From the NCBI GenBank assembly GCA_036250225.1, contig JAPZLL010000036.1, positions 124,001 to 188,000 of the forward strand: DNA of 64,000 bases. The letters run 5' to 3'. Both the position numbers and the translations under genes were made by a program. Origin of the DNA: Cercophora sp. LCS_1 (lineage: Eukaryota; Ascomycota; Sordariomycetes; Sordariales; Lasiosphaeriaceae). Positions 1-11,737 of this stretch are shown here, one piece after another (the stretch's first letter is position 1; every line of letters starts with the position of its first letter). The notes below the pieces were generated by a model. That model saw only the letters and a program-made list of their open reading frames with translations, was not told the DNA's origin and did not search any database.

Positions 1-181
1 AAGTGGGCGCTAGAGAGGGAAATGTTAGGCGGGCTGAAAGTAAAATACAAAGTTGGGAACAGGGGGTGTGGGGTTGCTGTGGTTAGTAAGTGTCGCGAGG
101 GGGCCTTTCCATCAGGTGCGGCGGCGCTTGTGATCTGGGCTCCATTAGTCCAAGTTCCAGCACAAGAGGAGATTGACATAC

Positions 182-785
182 CAGCTTCATCCGCAAGGCT
201 CTCCGTGTCGTTGACTCTACCTCGCTTTCCAAAGGCGGTCGCGCTAGGATGGGCGGCCGTCGTCTGCTCAGGCTCATCACCTTCGTTCTCCCAGTCAATC
301 TCGTCGGTTTCATTTTTCTCTTGCTGGGGTTGACCCGCATCCGCTGACAAGAAGTCATGCTCGAAGTCTTGCGCGTGACTAACATCGTCGCCGTTGATCG
401 TTGATGTTCGGCTCGTATGTTTTGACTTCGAGTCATGAATTTCGGCAGAGTCGGCCTCAGTCTGGTTGATGTCGTCGATGAGGTATTCGGCGTCATCGTT
501 CGTGTTGCCCTCGTGTATCGCGACAGCTACTCCAATAGAATCGCCGGTGGGTTCATTTCCATTGGAAAGGTCGTAATCTGCATTCGAGGTAACAATGCTT
601 GGCACGTCTGGATGAAGGCGAACGTCAGTATCTGACAAGGTAGAGAATGTGATGCTGTGATCAGAAGGGCCACGTGAGTGAGATGGTGACTTGAGTCGCT
701 GACAACTGCTGTAATTCATCAAGGGCCAAAGACCATCCGCCTCTTCGATTCCGGAGTCTGATGAGGGTACATCGTGGGTTGACTT
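182..785 (-). CDS. In-frame continuation of the acidic protein (C-terminal part, incomplete)
   Basis: Directly after the TAG at 786-788 the same minus-strand frame stays open for about 200 codons. It encodes the same kind of acidic sequence, including NDDAEYLIDD and DEIDWENEGDE, the latter resembling GSEVDWTESDDED in the upstream part, and then the basic patch FGKRGRVND. Near position 181 there is a good intron start (GTATGT) and at about 77 a textbook branch site and acceptor (TACTAACCACAG), so a further exon probably runs off the left edge of the window. Continuity of frame, composition and motif argues that this belongs to the same gene. Whether the stop is spliced out, read through, an assembly error or a real truncation cannot be decided here. 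Confidence 0.45.
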
Positions 786-3215
786 CTAGTTATCCCCGAT
801 TATTGATGGCTCTTTGGCTTGGATGTCAGGTCTGGGCGAGACATGGCTAACTTGCGGGAGCGCCGAGGCGGCAGTGGCTGCTTGGGCAAGGACGGCGGCT
901 TGGACTGTTGTGATATTATGATTGGAGGCACTTGACGAGAACTCTTGCGCCGAGGGGGATTCGTGAACGGAAGCGGATTGCGGCGCTGGCAGGCACGTTG
1001 AATGATGTGGACCTGTGACAACTCCTTGAGCCGGCACAGCCCCCGCAGCCGGAGAGACAGTCGACGACTCTGATTCTGATAGAGATGTGTCGTAGTCGTC
1101 ACTATCATCCACGACGTCGTCGTGCTCATTGTTGCCATGCTTGTCGCCGACAGGATAGCCCTCCTCTAGACCGTCAGTCCCAACATCGCCGGGGTCTTTT
1201 CCAGTCTCAGAGTTGGAATTCGTGCTAACAGCATCGTCCCCTAGCAAATCACAATCCTCGACATGGCTCGATGGAAGATTCGTTCGAGAATTCTCCAGGT
1301 TTGCCTGAGTATGTAGCGCAGGGGCACTGGAAGACGTCGGGTTGAGGCCGGCGTCCCAATCCAAGAGCCATTCGTCGTCCTCGTCATTCTCGTCCTCAAT
1401 CTTCGACTTCTTTGAGGGTGACATTTCCTCTTCAAGACGGGACTCCGGCTTTCGTTTCCGTCTGGGCTGCGCAGACGATACCGCTCCACCATCTTCGTCA
1501 TCGCTCTCAGTCCAATCGACCTCGCTTCCATAGGCCCCAGAGATACCGGTCATGTCCCCCAAATCGAGCTTATCGATCTCATTCTTGTCCGAGTCTGTAG
1601 GTTTGTGGGGGGTAGGCAAGGTGGTGGCGGGATCGGGTTTAAGGAAATTGGGGGGATTACCATTTACAGCAGATTCTTGGATTGTAGGGACATCAGCGCC
1701 GTTGACAGCAGAGCCGTCCTGGATGCCCGCTTGTTCATTCACCTCAGACTCCACCCACTCTTCACCATCTTGGTCCTGGTCATAATCCACGTTGCTATCC
1801 TCGCCCTCAAAGTGCTTGTTGTTGGCCGATTCGAACTGTGTTAGTGCCGCCGGGCCAGTATTGTCGCGATGCCCCTGTGTGCTGAACAACTCCTCGATCG
1901 CGTCATCTTCACCCTGTGCGATGATTGCTTCATATTCGGCGGCATTTTGGTCCGCATATTCCGCCTCCTTGCCCACGCCCTGATTCCCGGAGCCTAGAAC
2001 ACCACCCTCACCATCGAGGTGGTATTCTTCAGCATACTCCTCTTCTTGTTCGTACTCTTCATCTCCTTCCTCGTAGACGGCGTCACTAGCTGAACCACTC
2101 TCCGGGTCTTCGGAGTCCTCTGCAAAGTTGGACTGTTGACCGCTCATCCCAATCTCGTCGAGCAACTCAAGGAAACGTGCCTCGGAGTCTTTGCGAACTA
2201 ACAGTTCGACCTGCAGGCTATCCGAACCTTGGGACACGTCCACGGATGGATCTGATGCAAGAGCAGCAAAGCACGAGAGTATATCACGAAAACTCCGGGC
2301 AAGAAACTTCGGGTTGGACCTTTCACCGAATTCGAGACCTAGTGCATTGATGCGGATCATCAACTCGTCCTCTGGAGACACCTCATCTGAGATCACTGAT
2401 CGAATAGAGGCCAGGAAGTCCGACAAGGGTTTGTCGAAGTCTTTCTCATCAGAGAGAAAATAGGAGTCAGGGTCATCGTCCTGATTGCCCACCAAATAAT
2501 ACTGGCCGTTATTGTAGAAAACTTCAATCAAGTCCGGAATGTGTGCAAAAGGCGAGTTTTCCGCAGCCGTGTCCTGAGAGCCATCGGGCCCAGAAGCGGG
2601 ACTCTTCTCACGAGTTTCAGGCGAGTGCTGTGCACTGGCATCATTCGACCCGTTGGCAACCTGGGTTTCCTTGCCGTGCGAGTCGGTAGCCTCATTTTCA
2701 TCATCAAGGTCTGCTTGCGACCGATCTCTTCCGCTGTCGTTCTCAAAAACCGAGTAATCGTGGGTTATGGCGCCGAGGTGAGATTCGTGTTCTTCACTTT
2801 GCTCTTCAGTCTCCTGGTCTTCCACAAAGCCAACGGGGTCCTCAACATCGGCAGTATCCAGGACTGTAGTCTCCAGGTTGCCACCACTGCCTTGTATATC
2901 GGACTCGTCTTCATCGTATCCAATTTCGTCCTGGTACTCCATTCCAACATCTTCGCCAACGTGCTCAGTTGTGCTCCCATCGTCGTGGGCGCTTTCAGTA
3001 GCAACGGGTTGCGCTTCCTCCTCCTCATAGCCGATCTCGAAGTTATTCGTCGCATCGACGGTGTCTTTCGGGGCGTCGTCGCGTGGTTCTGCTTCATCCC
3101 CATAATCGCCATCCAATCTGAAGTCAAAGTCTTCGACGTTGGTATCAGCGCCTAGGTCCAAGTAGTAGTCCTCAGACTCTACCTGGGCTTCGGCAGCGAC
3201 AACAGGGCCCTCCAT
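786..3215 (-). CDS. Large acidic protein, unknown function
   Basis: An uninterrupted reading frame of 809 codons beginning at the ATG at 3215. The product is extremely rich in Asp and Glu, with recurrent short motifs of the form EIGYEEEE / DEIGYDEDE near residues 60-105. One part is less biased, about residues 223-355 (beginning IPDLIEVFYNNGQYYLVG), and contains hydrophobic heptad-like stretches and a repeated LLxxIG feel; this is probably the folded domain. A basic patch (QPRRKRKPESR, about residue 590) in the acidic second half could be a nuclear localisation signal. I do not recognise the family and give no function. The frame ends at a TAG at 786-788, but the same frame stays open and similarly acidic beyond it, so this may be only the first part of the protein. 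Upstream of the ATG lie 890 bases without a gene. Confidence 0.75.
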   Translation of the reverse strand: MEGPVVAAEAQVESEDYYLDLGADTNVEDFDFRLDGDYGDEAEPRDDAPKDTVDATNNFEIGYEEEEAQPVATESAHDDGSTTEHVGEDVGMEYQDEIGYDEDESDIQGSGGNLETTVLDTADVEDPVGFVEDQETEEQSEEHESHLGAITHDYSVFENDSGRDRSQADLDDENEATDSHGKETQVANGSNDASAQHSPETREKSPASGPDGSQDTAAENSPFAHIPDLIEVFYNNGQYYLVGNQDDDPDSYFLSDEKDFDKPLSDFLASIRSVISDEVSPEDELMIRINALGLEFGERSNPKFLARSFRDILSCFAALASDPSVDVSQGSDSLQVELLVRKDSEARFLELLDEIGMSGQQSNFAEDSEDPESGSASDAVYEEGDEEYEQEEEYAEEYHLDGEGGVLGSGNQGVGKEAEYADQNAAEYEAIIAQGEDDAIEELFSTQGHRDNTGPAALTQFESANNKHFEGEDSNVDYDQDQDGEEWVESEVNEQAGIQDGSAVNGADVPTIQESAVNGNPPNFLKPDPATTLPTPHKPTDSDKNEIDKLDLGDMTGISGAYGSEVDWTESDDEDGGAVSSAQPRRKRKPESRLEEEMSPSKKSKIEDENDEDDEWLLDWDAGLNPTSSSAPALHTQANLENSRTNLPSSHVEDCDLLGDDAVSTNSNSETGKDPGDVGTDGLEEGYPVGDKHGNNEHDDVVDDSDDYDTSLSESESSTVSPAAGAVPAQGVVTGPHHSTCLPAPQSASVHESPSAQEFSSSASNHNITTVQAAVLAQAATAASALPQVSHVSPRPDIQAKEPSIIGDN

Positions 3216-4102
3216 GGCGAAAGCAGTGCTGCGACCAATGTGACTTCCGCAAACGGAAGGTTAAGCTCTGGTTGCCTCTGTGGAGATCTCCCACCGCGAA
3301 CACCCTAGAGCGGACCGATCCTACTGAAAAAGTCCTCTTTTTGGTCGAAGAAACCGATCCAGAAGCTTGCGAGCTGCCCAAATGGTGAAGCCAGCGACGC
3401 GTAAATGACCGCGGCGATGTCGTAAACCTCGACGCGACCTTGGTCGCGTTCGTGTTCAGTGACTACAACCAGTATCTTGGTGTGATATTCGAGATTCGTA
3501 AGCTACTCGAAACACAAAAGTGCTGGCAGATATGATAAGGGCAACGTGGCGACGCTGGCAAACATTGAAGTTGTGGAAACGTGGGTGCGGGGGATGTTGC
3601 CTACGGTCCTCGAGGATTGAATCGACGGGAGCAGCGACAGCGCAGTCACTGACAAAGTCGATCAGGGGGTCTTTCGTTGAACTGGGGCCTTCTTGATCGA
3701 GTTCGAAGGGGTCGCAGCGGCGAAGTGAGGACCAGAGTTTGTTGGTGGGGTTTTTGGATTGCCAGAATTCTTGACTTGGGATGGATGGTGTCGTGCCTGC
3801 CTGTGAATGTTCTTTGGAAGATGAAGCTTGACCCTTTGTGGCTTAGCGGTGATATGCACAGAATAACCCTTGTCCCGTCAGCAGGTTAGGCAATTATTCT
3901 GTCGGCATCCCCCTGCTACGGAGTGAGCAGGTGTCACACAGCCGGCAACCCCACGTCGGGCCACACAGGTCACCGTTGGAAAGAGCCACCTCAACCACAT
4001 AGGGACATTCAGGAGGTGAAGCTTTCCCGGTCGGCGAAGCACTTGCCCTCCCGCACAACCCGCACGTCCTCCCCAAGGATACTTAACAACTAAGTCTTCA
4101 AA
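3216..4102. other. Intergenic region between divergent genes
   Basis: No gene supported. It should hold the promoters of the acidic-protein gene (left) and delta-COP (right). No clear TATA box was recognised. Confidence 0.6.
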
Positions 4103-5723
4103 ATGGTATTTGCTGAACGTCTGCATTGAGTCTCTGTTGGCTAACAGTATATTCACAGGTTGTCCTGGCCGCATCCATTTGCACTCGCGGCGGCAAGGCC
4201 GTTCTGGCTCGAGCTTTCCACGACATCAAGCGGTCGCGAATTGAAGCCCTCCTCGCCTCTTTCCCCAAGGCGGCCGACTCTGGGACACAGCACACGACCG
4301 TAGAGCAGGACAATGTTCGCTTTGTCTACCAACCCCTGGACGAGCTTTACATGGTGCTCATCACCAATCAGCAATCCAACATTCTTCAAGACATCGACTC
4401 CCTCCACCTGTTCTCTCAGGTTGTCAGCAGCATATGCAAGAGCCTCGATGAGCGCGAAATCCTCAAACATGCATTCGACATCCTGAGCGCCTTCGACGAG
4501 CTAGTTACCCTCGGGTACCGAGAGAACCTGTCTATCGGTCAAATCAAGACGTTCCTGGAGATGGAGAGTCATGAGGAGCGCATCCAGGAAATCATTGCGC
4601 GGAACAAGGAGCTTGAGGCCACAGAAGAGCGCAAGAGGAAGGCCAAGCAACTGGAGATGCAGCGCAAGGAGACTGGAAGAGCTCGTGCCGGCGCTCCCCG
4701 CACGCCCGTCTATCCCACATACACCCCACCTGTCCGACCGGCAGCCACCGAGACTTTCGATAGCTACGAGGCGGAAAAGAACAAGGCCAAGTTTACGGCT
4801 CCCAAAGGCAAGGGCATGCAACTTGGTAAAAAGTCCAAGACGACCGACATGTTTGAGCGCGTCAAGGGCGACCTCGGTCAAGCAGCGGAAGCACCTCTTG
4901 TGCCGGTTGCCACCCCCTCGGCTCCAGAGCCTGCCGCTGCCAGGGCCTCTACCTCATACGACCGTGATGCTGTTCACGTTGTCGTCAACGAAGCTATCAG
5001 CGCCAAGATCACACGCGATGGTGCCGCCACATCGCTGACTGTCACTGGCGACCTGTCGCTGCGGGTTACGGACCCCTCACTTACAAAACTCAAACTGAAC
5101 CTCAGCGCCACGGCGTCACATGGTGCCCAATTCCGCACTCACCCCAACGTGGATAGGAATGTCTTCAACCATTCAAAGGCGATTCAACTCACCAAGGCTC
5201 TGCCCGTGAACAATGCCGTTGGTGTATTGAAGTGGCGCGCAACACCAAGGGTGGACGATAATAGCGTGCTCCCCATCATGTTTACCGTGTGGGTCAACAA
5301 GGGCTCGGATGGGAGCACGTCGTTGACAATTGAGTATGAGCTGACTGGCGGCGACCCGTTGACTGATGTCACTGTTGTGGTTCCCTTTTCCACAGCCGAG
5401 CCCTCGGTCTCAAGCTTCGATGCTGTGTACGAGGTGTCTGGTGACAGCTTGGAGTGGCAGATCGGGGCAGTCAATGAGGACAACGCCAGCGGAGCGTTCG
5501 AGTTTGAGGCACAGACGAATGACGAGAACGAGTTCTTCCCGATGCAGGTGCGGTTCTCGAAGCAGAGCCCATTCGTTGACGTAGATGTAAGTGCCCAGTC
5601 ACAAGGTTCGAGAAAGCTGCTGACGTAAAACAGGTTTTGAGTGCTGAGTTGACCGAGCTAGGCGAGGAGGTGACGTTCTCCAAGGAGATAAGGTCCATTG
5701 CGGATAACTACACTATTGAGTAG
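4103..5723 (+). CDS. RET2: Coatomer subunit delta (delta-COP)
   Basis: Delta subunit of the COPI coat, which drives retrograde Golgi-to-ER vesicle traffic. Exons 4103-4105, 4159-5586 and 5634-5723 give 506 residues, the usual fungal length. The mature start reads MVVLAASICTRGGKAVL, the family's conserved N-terminus; it is obtained only if the first exon is the single ATG codon followed by an intron (GTATTT...CTAACAG...TTCACAG). Residues 1 to about 140 form the longin-like domain. A charged helical stretch (EERIQEIIARNKELEATEERKRKAKQ, seen from about residue 145) follows, then a flexible linker. The mu-homology domain runs from about residue 270 to the end. The last intron (GTAAGT...CTGAC...CAG) precedes a 29-residue exon ending in DNYTIE. 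Family assignment is very secure; the one-codon first exon is the only unusual point. Confidence 0.95.
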
Positions 5724-6356
5724 AGACGCTGGAAGGTATGTACGGAGTCTAGCGGTTTGGTGGCTTAGTATCAGTGGTCAATGGGAAAATCTGCCATGTG
5801 GCTGTCGTGACATCCGTGCCTAGTTCATCATGCGACACCGTGCCACGAAAAGATCTAGAGATCAAGCGCCAAGCGTCACACGTAATGAGTGTAATTCAGG
5901 ATAGAACAGGACTCTCTGGCTGTGGTGTTGGTAATGAAGGGTTGGGTGTGATGAAATTTGCAACGCTCCTCGTAACAGGGGAACGGGTACAAGTGAAGGT
6001 AGCAGTCCCGACAGTGACATGAATTGGGAAAATGCGTTCAAGAGCCATGGGAGTCTTTCAAGAAGCTAGTGGTCTTTCCAGGCTTCCGCTTGTCCATTCC
6101 CATCAAGTTTCGTTCAATGGATAAAAACACTGTAATGTGCACTGTGTTTGAACGATTTTTTCGCTGCAAAGCGGCAAACCCAGGTATTATCCACACTGTC
6201 TGCGCACCTCCCTCACATCAACACCAAACAAAAACATCAGGCAAGCAGCATTGTCGTCTCACAAAATCTAAAGCAAGCAACAACCCACTCCGATTGCCGA
6301 GCTATGGACTCGAGTAATCTGCAGTGCAAGACAATTTGCGATCAGAAACGGTAGCT
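5724..6356. other. Intergenic region, delta-COP to APC4
   Basis: Same-strand spacer of 633 bases holding the 3' UTR of delta-COP and the promoter of the APC4 gene. Nothing else supported. Confidence 0.6.
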
Positions 6357-9055
6357 ATGGCTGAACCCTACAAGCTCCGTCCCTTGAGCGCCAGCAAGCT
6401 GAGCGTTCCTGCCACCGATAGCAAGATCACTTGCAATCCGGTTATCGACCTCGCTTCAACCATCGGCGATGAGGGGAAAGCTCTCTACATATGGAGAGCC
6501 AATGATCAACTAGTCTCCAAGCATACCGAGAACGGGCAGAAGGCCGAGGCAGTCAAGTGGAAGGAAGATGGCACGCATTCTCGCTTTCACACATGTCCTG
6601 TGGCCCATCGCTTACATTATCGCAGGGCAGTTCGTCGCAGTTGGCTGGAGCGATGGCGTTGTGAGGCTCGTCGGCCTGGAGAGCAGCAAAGCCGTCCACC
6701 ACATTCCCGTTTGCAATACGCCTGGCGCCAAGATCAACATCATCGCCTGGTCGCGCAACGTCACGGACAAGACATCCACGGACCACGACACTCCTAGCAA
6801 GCCGCGCCCGGAGGATATCATCCCGCATGCGAAAGATCTTCCGCATGAACTAACGTTTCTGGAGATAGACACTGCTCTGCCAAAGATCAGTCCCTTGCCG
6901 GTGTCGGGCGGGTCGGGGTATGAGTCCTCTTCCTCTTCCCAGGGCTCCCAATCGCCCACCCAAACTGACCAGACTGACAATATTAGCGACGATGTGTTCG
7001 TATTCTCGACTACGGCCTCGATCGAGTTTGTCTTCCGCCCGATCGAGCCAGAGAACGCCAATGCAGTACACGTCATGATCGCGGGCACCACCGACGGCGG
7101 TATTCATATTACCATCTGCGATTCGTTTGCCATTGGTAACTTCAAATACTCTCCGCAATCTTCTATCTCTACCAGCGCTGAGCGCTTCCAGCTCTGTGGC
7201 CATGGGTCTCACCCCTTGATCTCATCGCACGTTCTCCTCTTCAAGGCAGAGGGAGGCGATGCAAAGTCGTTTCATTTGGTTCCTTTGGATTTAACCTTTG
7301 TCCACTATTCCCCAGTCAATCTGTTGCTCTTAGCGTCAAAGATGACGACCATGCAAAACCTGCTGAGATACCTCAAGCAGGCGCAGTCTCACATGACGAT
7401 CGAGTGGAAGTCAACCCGGGAACTGCCGGCCAGGTTCCTCAATGCTGTGAGAGAGGACCTGGAGAAGATGGATCGGGGTCCGATTACGATCGTCCAAGCT
7501 TTGTACCACACAGTTTTGACGGGCCATGTGTTTGCCCCTCTCAAGGAATGGCTTGTGGATAGTCTCGCTGAGCGGGTGAGTGCCCAATCATGGGAGATAG
7601 ATGATTGCTAACGTGTTTTAGGGACACAAACGATGGGAAAAGGCAGTGGTCACCGGACTCGAGAACCTCCGCGCGTTGGTTCATGAGAACTTTATCCCCG
7701 CCCTTGAGCGCTGCGGCATCATCCTCAGCCGCCTTCTCGGAATCGCCCGCTTTCACGATTCCCAAGAGAGCATCGGCTTTACGGCCGCCCAGATCACAAA
7801 GCTGATGGACATAGTGTCATGCCTGACGGTGGTTGCTCACAAGATCCAACTCATTGTCATGGATGAGCTAGAGCACTTCAACGTCTTTTCGGCCTGGCTC
7901 CGTTTGGAGATCGACAAACTTGCTTCATCAGCTCTCAGCGACGAGCTCACCGAGAAGGAGGCGACCATGGACACGGGTAAGGTGCTGGCTTACATCCAAA
8001 AGTACCTTGAGACCAGCCCGCTGTCTCTCTACTTCGACGCGGTGACCACCCAGGACTATACAAACGACGAGAAGCTTGCTGAGGCCGGGACCTCGCTTTT
8101 GGACATACTTGACAAGCAGCTTAAGAACCAGGAAGCTGGCAAGCCACACATGAAAGCCTTGCCCAATGTTGGATTCTTGGTGAACTACCTGACAAGCAGA
8201 ACCGATGCGGTTTTCCGCGCGATTGCCGAGGCTGAGAAGCGAACCGTTCGCTTTGGACAGGGAATCGAACTTTCGACTGGCCAGAAGATCTGGAAGCATG
8301 AGATGTATATGTGCTCCGCGAGCAAGGTAAGGCATTCTCAGCTGGCTAGTCGCGCACGTCACTTAACCTCATCTAGGACGGTTCCAAGGCATTGACATTC
8401 ACCGCGTTTGTCTCCGAGGACGACAAGACAAAAGGTATGCCACTTCCCGATAGCTTTCTTTTGAGGATCTAACGCAGCACAGTGCACCTTTTCCAAACCG
8501 ATATTGCCATCGTCAACGGCATCAGCGATGTCCCTAAGACAGCCGGCTGCGGTATCCAGCTTCCGACTGGCCTTACTGTGATCGACTTGAAGTTCTTGGA
8601 TGATGAGGGCCTTCTTCTCTTGTGCAAGAGCAAGGGTAAGTCGGATCCCACCTTGGTTCGGTCCTTTTTCTAACACTCGTAAAGATGCACCGGCGTACAG
8701 ACTCCTACACGTTGCTTACCAGTCGGCCCTGTTCCCCTACAGCGAGTACAAGAATGGTCAACCGCTGAAGGTTATTGATATCAAGGCTGAGTCCAACAAC
8801 CGCAACGATGGGCCCGGCTCTGTCCCCGGTTTCATGGGCATTCCGACAACCGGACGCAAAGCCCACAGAGCGCTGGAGTTCGCCAAGCTAGAGAACTTCG
8901 TTCCTGTCGGGATGGATGTGCAGAAGGCGAGCACACTGCGGGGTGATATTCCGGGTCGGGTGTGTCTTTTGGGCCAGGAAGGGGCGGAGTACAGGGTGTA
9001 TGCGCTGCCCCAGGATTGGGAGTTGGGTCTCGCAGAGCTGACGCTGGACCCCTGA
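6357..9055 (+). CDS. apc4: Anaphase-promoting complex subunit 4
   Basis: Scaffold subunit of the APC/C ubiquitin ligase that controls mitotic exit; nuclear. Six exons (6357-6570, 6626-7575, 7622-8326, 8377-8434, 8483-8635, 8685-9055) keep frame throughout and give 816 residues. The N-terminus has WD40-type strands (ALYIWRAND, FVAVGWSDGVVRLV, residues about 40-95), as in the Apc4_WD40 domain. The helical Apc4 long domain starts near residue 325 (IEWKSTRELPARFLNAV). The first intron must start with GC rather than GT: only the junction GAAGATG|GCACGC...TATCGCAG|GGCAG restores the conserved KEDGQFVAVGWSDG sequence. The other introns are ordinary GT-AG. The start is the ATG at 6357 (MAEPYKLRPLS); an in-frame ATG 33 bases upstream is less likely because of the basic unrelated extension it adds. 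Confidence 0.9.
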
Positions 9056-9586
9056 TGAATTTGCGAGGGAACTCGCGCGTGATGAGAAACGATTGAACAA
9101 GGCGAACGAATGATGGCAGACCAAATGACTACATGTCAGCTAGAAGATAGCATAGTGTTGGATGTTCACACGAATTCGACTTGACTACCTCATAATTCCA
9201 GGGTTGTCTTGGTAGCTCTTCACTTAAAGTGGCTGTGGTGTAACCCAGCGACCTTGAGGCTTGGCGACCTGCTGTCTTCAACACCACGCCTGCGACTGCC
9301 ATCCTAAAAAATCCGTTTCCCAGTGAAAACTTCAAAGCACTGGATCCAATTCTCAATTCTTTCGACAGTTCTGCCCGTTCAGTCGGATTCGGAGAAACTG
9401 CGTGTTCGCTGTACAGGGTTAGGGTTTTGTGCACAGGCTGAATCTCAGGAAAATGCTTAGAGCAGCTCTGAGCTCGAGCTTGCTTCACACCCTCCGACCT
9501 CTCCCGGCAATCGCAACAACCAGATTTTGTTACACCATGCAAAGATAGAGAGCAAGAGCAAAAAAACTGTCTCACTGTCTTCAAAA
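9056..9586. other. Intergenic region, APC4 to NDUFAF7-like gene
   Basis: Spacer of 531 bases with 3' end of APC4 and promoter of the next gene. A minus-strand open frame across it has no protein-like features and runs antisense into the next gene. Confidence 0.6.
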
Positions 9587-11423
9587 ATGAGGTCTGCCGT
9601 GCCTCGGGCGCTGCGCAGCGCTGCCGGGCGCACAATGCCTCGGTCCAGTTCACTTTTGAAAAGGCCTTTGGCAAGCTCGAGTTCAAGCTTGAGCTCTCGC
9701 CCAGCCAACAACGGTGTGGCCCGCAGAAGCCTCTCCACAACGGCGGCGGCCCGTTTGCAGAACACCAATAATGTCGTCGACGACGACCCAGAGAGACAAT
9801 GGTCGACGCCATTGGCAAAACAGCTGGCCGAGGCCATTTCGGTGGGTTTTTTTTGTGTGAACTATTTTGTTATCTTGGTTTTTTTTTTTAAAATTTAAAA
9901 AAATGGGAGATGTTGACAATGGTTTGGCGTGTAGGCTACTGGCCCTGTGCCCCTGGCCAGCTTCATGCGCATGTGCTTGACGGCCGATATTGGTGGTTAC
10001 TATACCGGTGCCGTCGAGGAGGGTCGTGACCAGTTTGGCGTCAAGGGCGACTTTGTGACGTCGCCTGAGATCTCCCAGGTGTTTGGCGAGCTTATCGGCA
10101 TCTGGTTTGTTTCCGAGTGGATGGCCCAGGGCCGTCCAAGCAAAGGAGTCGAACTCATCGAGGTCGGCCCCGGCCGCGGCACTCTGATGGACGACATGCT
10201 TCGGGTATGTTTATGTGCCCAGCCTTTCTTCAACAAGCTACATCTCGCTGACGATGTTCAAACAGACCATTCAAAAGTTCCCCGCCATGGCTAATAGCAT
10301 TGACGCCGTTTATATGGTCGAAGCCAGTCCAGCCCTCCGCGAGGCCCAAAAGGCCCGTCTGTGCGGCGAAGATGCCCCCATGACCGAGTCCAAAGTCGGC
10401 TACCACAGCATTTGCAAGTACATGTCCGTCCCCATCGTCTGGACCGACACCATCAAGTCCATCCCCAGCTGTACGTTTCCCTACCCCATCGTCCCCTCTC
10501 AACCCGTGCTAAAACTTTCATCAGCCCCCGAGAAAACACCCCTAATCATCGCCCACGAGTTCTTCGACGCCCTGCCCATCCACGCCTTCCAACTCGTCAA
10601 CACCCCAGCAACCTCAACCCTCCGGCCGTCCCCAACCGACACATCCTCCCCTTCAACCAAAACGACCACGCCCACACTCCAATGGCGCGAGCTCCTCGTC
10701 TCCCCAACACCACCAGGCTCAACCCACGCCTCCCTCAACACACCACTCTCCCAATCCCGCGACACCCCGCCGCCAGACTTCCAACTCACCCTCGCCAAAG
10801 CGCCCACCCGCCACGCCCTCTACCTCCCCGAATCCTCGCCGCGCTACCGCGCTATCAAGTCCCAAGTCGGCGCCGGCGCCCTCCTCGAAATCTGCCCCGA
10901 CGCAACCCTCTACGCCTCCGACTTTGCCTCGCGCATCGGCGGCTCCGCGCAGCATCCCAAGCCGCGACCATCCGGCGCAGCCCTGATTCTGGACTACGGC
11001 CCGGGCGACGGCACAGTCCCGACCAACTCGCTCCGCGGCATCCGTCGACACAGACGGGTCTCGCCGTTTGCCGAACCCGGCCTGACGGATCTGAGTGCCG
11101 ATGTCGATTTCGAGGGCATCGCCGAGGCGGCCACGCGGGCGAGCGAAGGGGTGGAAGTCCATGGACCGGTTGAACAGGCTGGGTTCCTGTTAGGCATGGG
11201 GATTCGGGAGCGCGCTGAGATGTTGATCCAGGCGGCCAAGAAAAAGGGAGGGGAGAATGAAAAAGAGACGGAGAAATTCGTGAACGATGTCGAAAAGGCA
11301 TGGAAGAGATTGGTTGATCGGGGACCCGGTGGGATGGGTAAGGTGTACAAGGCGTTGGCGATTTTGCCTGAGAACGAAGGCCGGAGGAGACCGGTTGGGT
11401 TTGGAGGCGATGTAGTTGGTTGA
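9587..11423 (+). CDS. Mitochondrial protein arginine methyltransferase NDUFAF7 homologue (DUF185/MidA)
   Basis: Family members sit in the mitochondrial matrix and methylate an arginine of the NDUFS2 subunit during complex I assembly. Exons 9587-9841, 9935-10204, 10266-10470 and 10525-11423 give 542 residues. The first 50 residues are Arg/Ser/Ala rich without acidic residues, a matrix targeting sequence. The conserved opening ATGPVPLASFMRMCLT and GDFVTSPEISQVFGE follow. The S-adenosylmethionine loop ELIEVGPGRGTL lies near residue 160; further family blocks are AHEFFDALPIHAFQ (about 252) and LDYGPGDG (about 398). An inserted Pro/Ser/Thr-rich loop at about residues 270-310 is longer than in animals. 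The first intron carries a long T run just after the donor. Assignment to the family is secure; enzyme activity is inferred from it. Confidence 0.92.
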
Positions 11424-11737
11424 ATGAGTGCTCCACGCCGTCGTGTTGTTGATACAGACATATATATGTTCCCGCCCGGATTCTGGTTTTGCACAATATT
11501 TTTGTGTCACTGACAATAAAAATACATTGGTGACATTGCATCGGATTTTTGAAAATGCTCATCATGATGCCACAACCATACATGAAAACCCAAACGACCC
11601 AACGACGCCTCCCCACCGATTAGCAACTAGACGTATTCCTACAGATACATGATGCGCGTCCTCTGTTTACCTAGCCAAACTCATGTGGATTTTGCCCGTC
11701 CTCAACGACAGCCGCCCCGTTTTATATTCCCATTCGT
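11424..11737. other. Convergent 3' intergenic region
   Basis: 314 bases between two genes that end toward each other; presumably 3' UTRs and polyadenylation signals for both (AATAAAAATACATT near 11515 on plus). No gene. Confidence 0.6.

Noticed and set aside
2541..3155. 204-codon plus-strand frame with hydrophobic stretches
   Set aside because: Exactly antisense to the acidic gene; Asp/Glu codons read backward give Phe/Val/Leu/Ile-like residues.
9129..9818. 229-codon minus-strand frame
   Set aside because: Crosses the promoter and runs antisense to the first exon of the NDUFAF7-like gene; Cys/Ser-rich without any domain.
10361..11616. Long frames on both strands over the methyltransferase gene
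   Set aside because: Arg/Pro- or Arg/Ser-rich shadows of a GC-rich coding exon in other frames.
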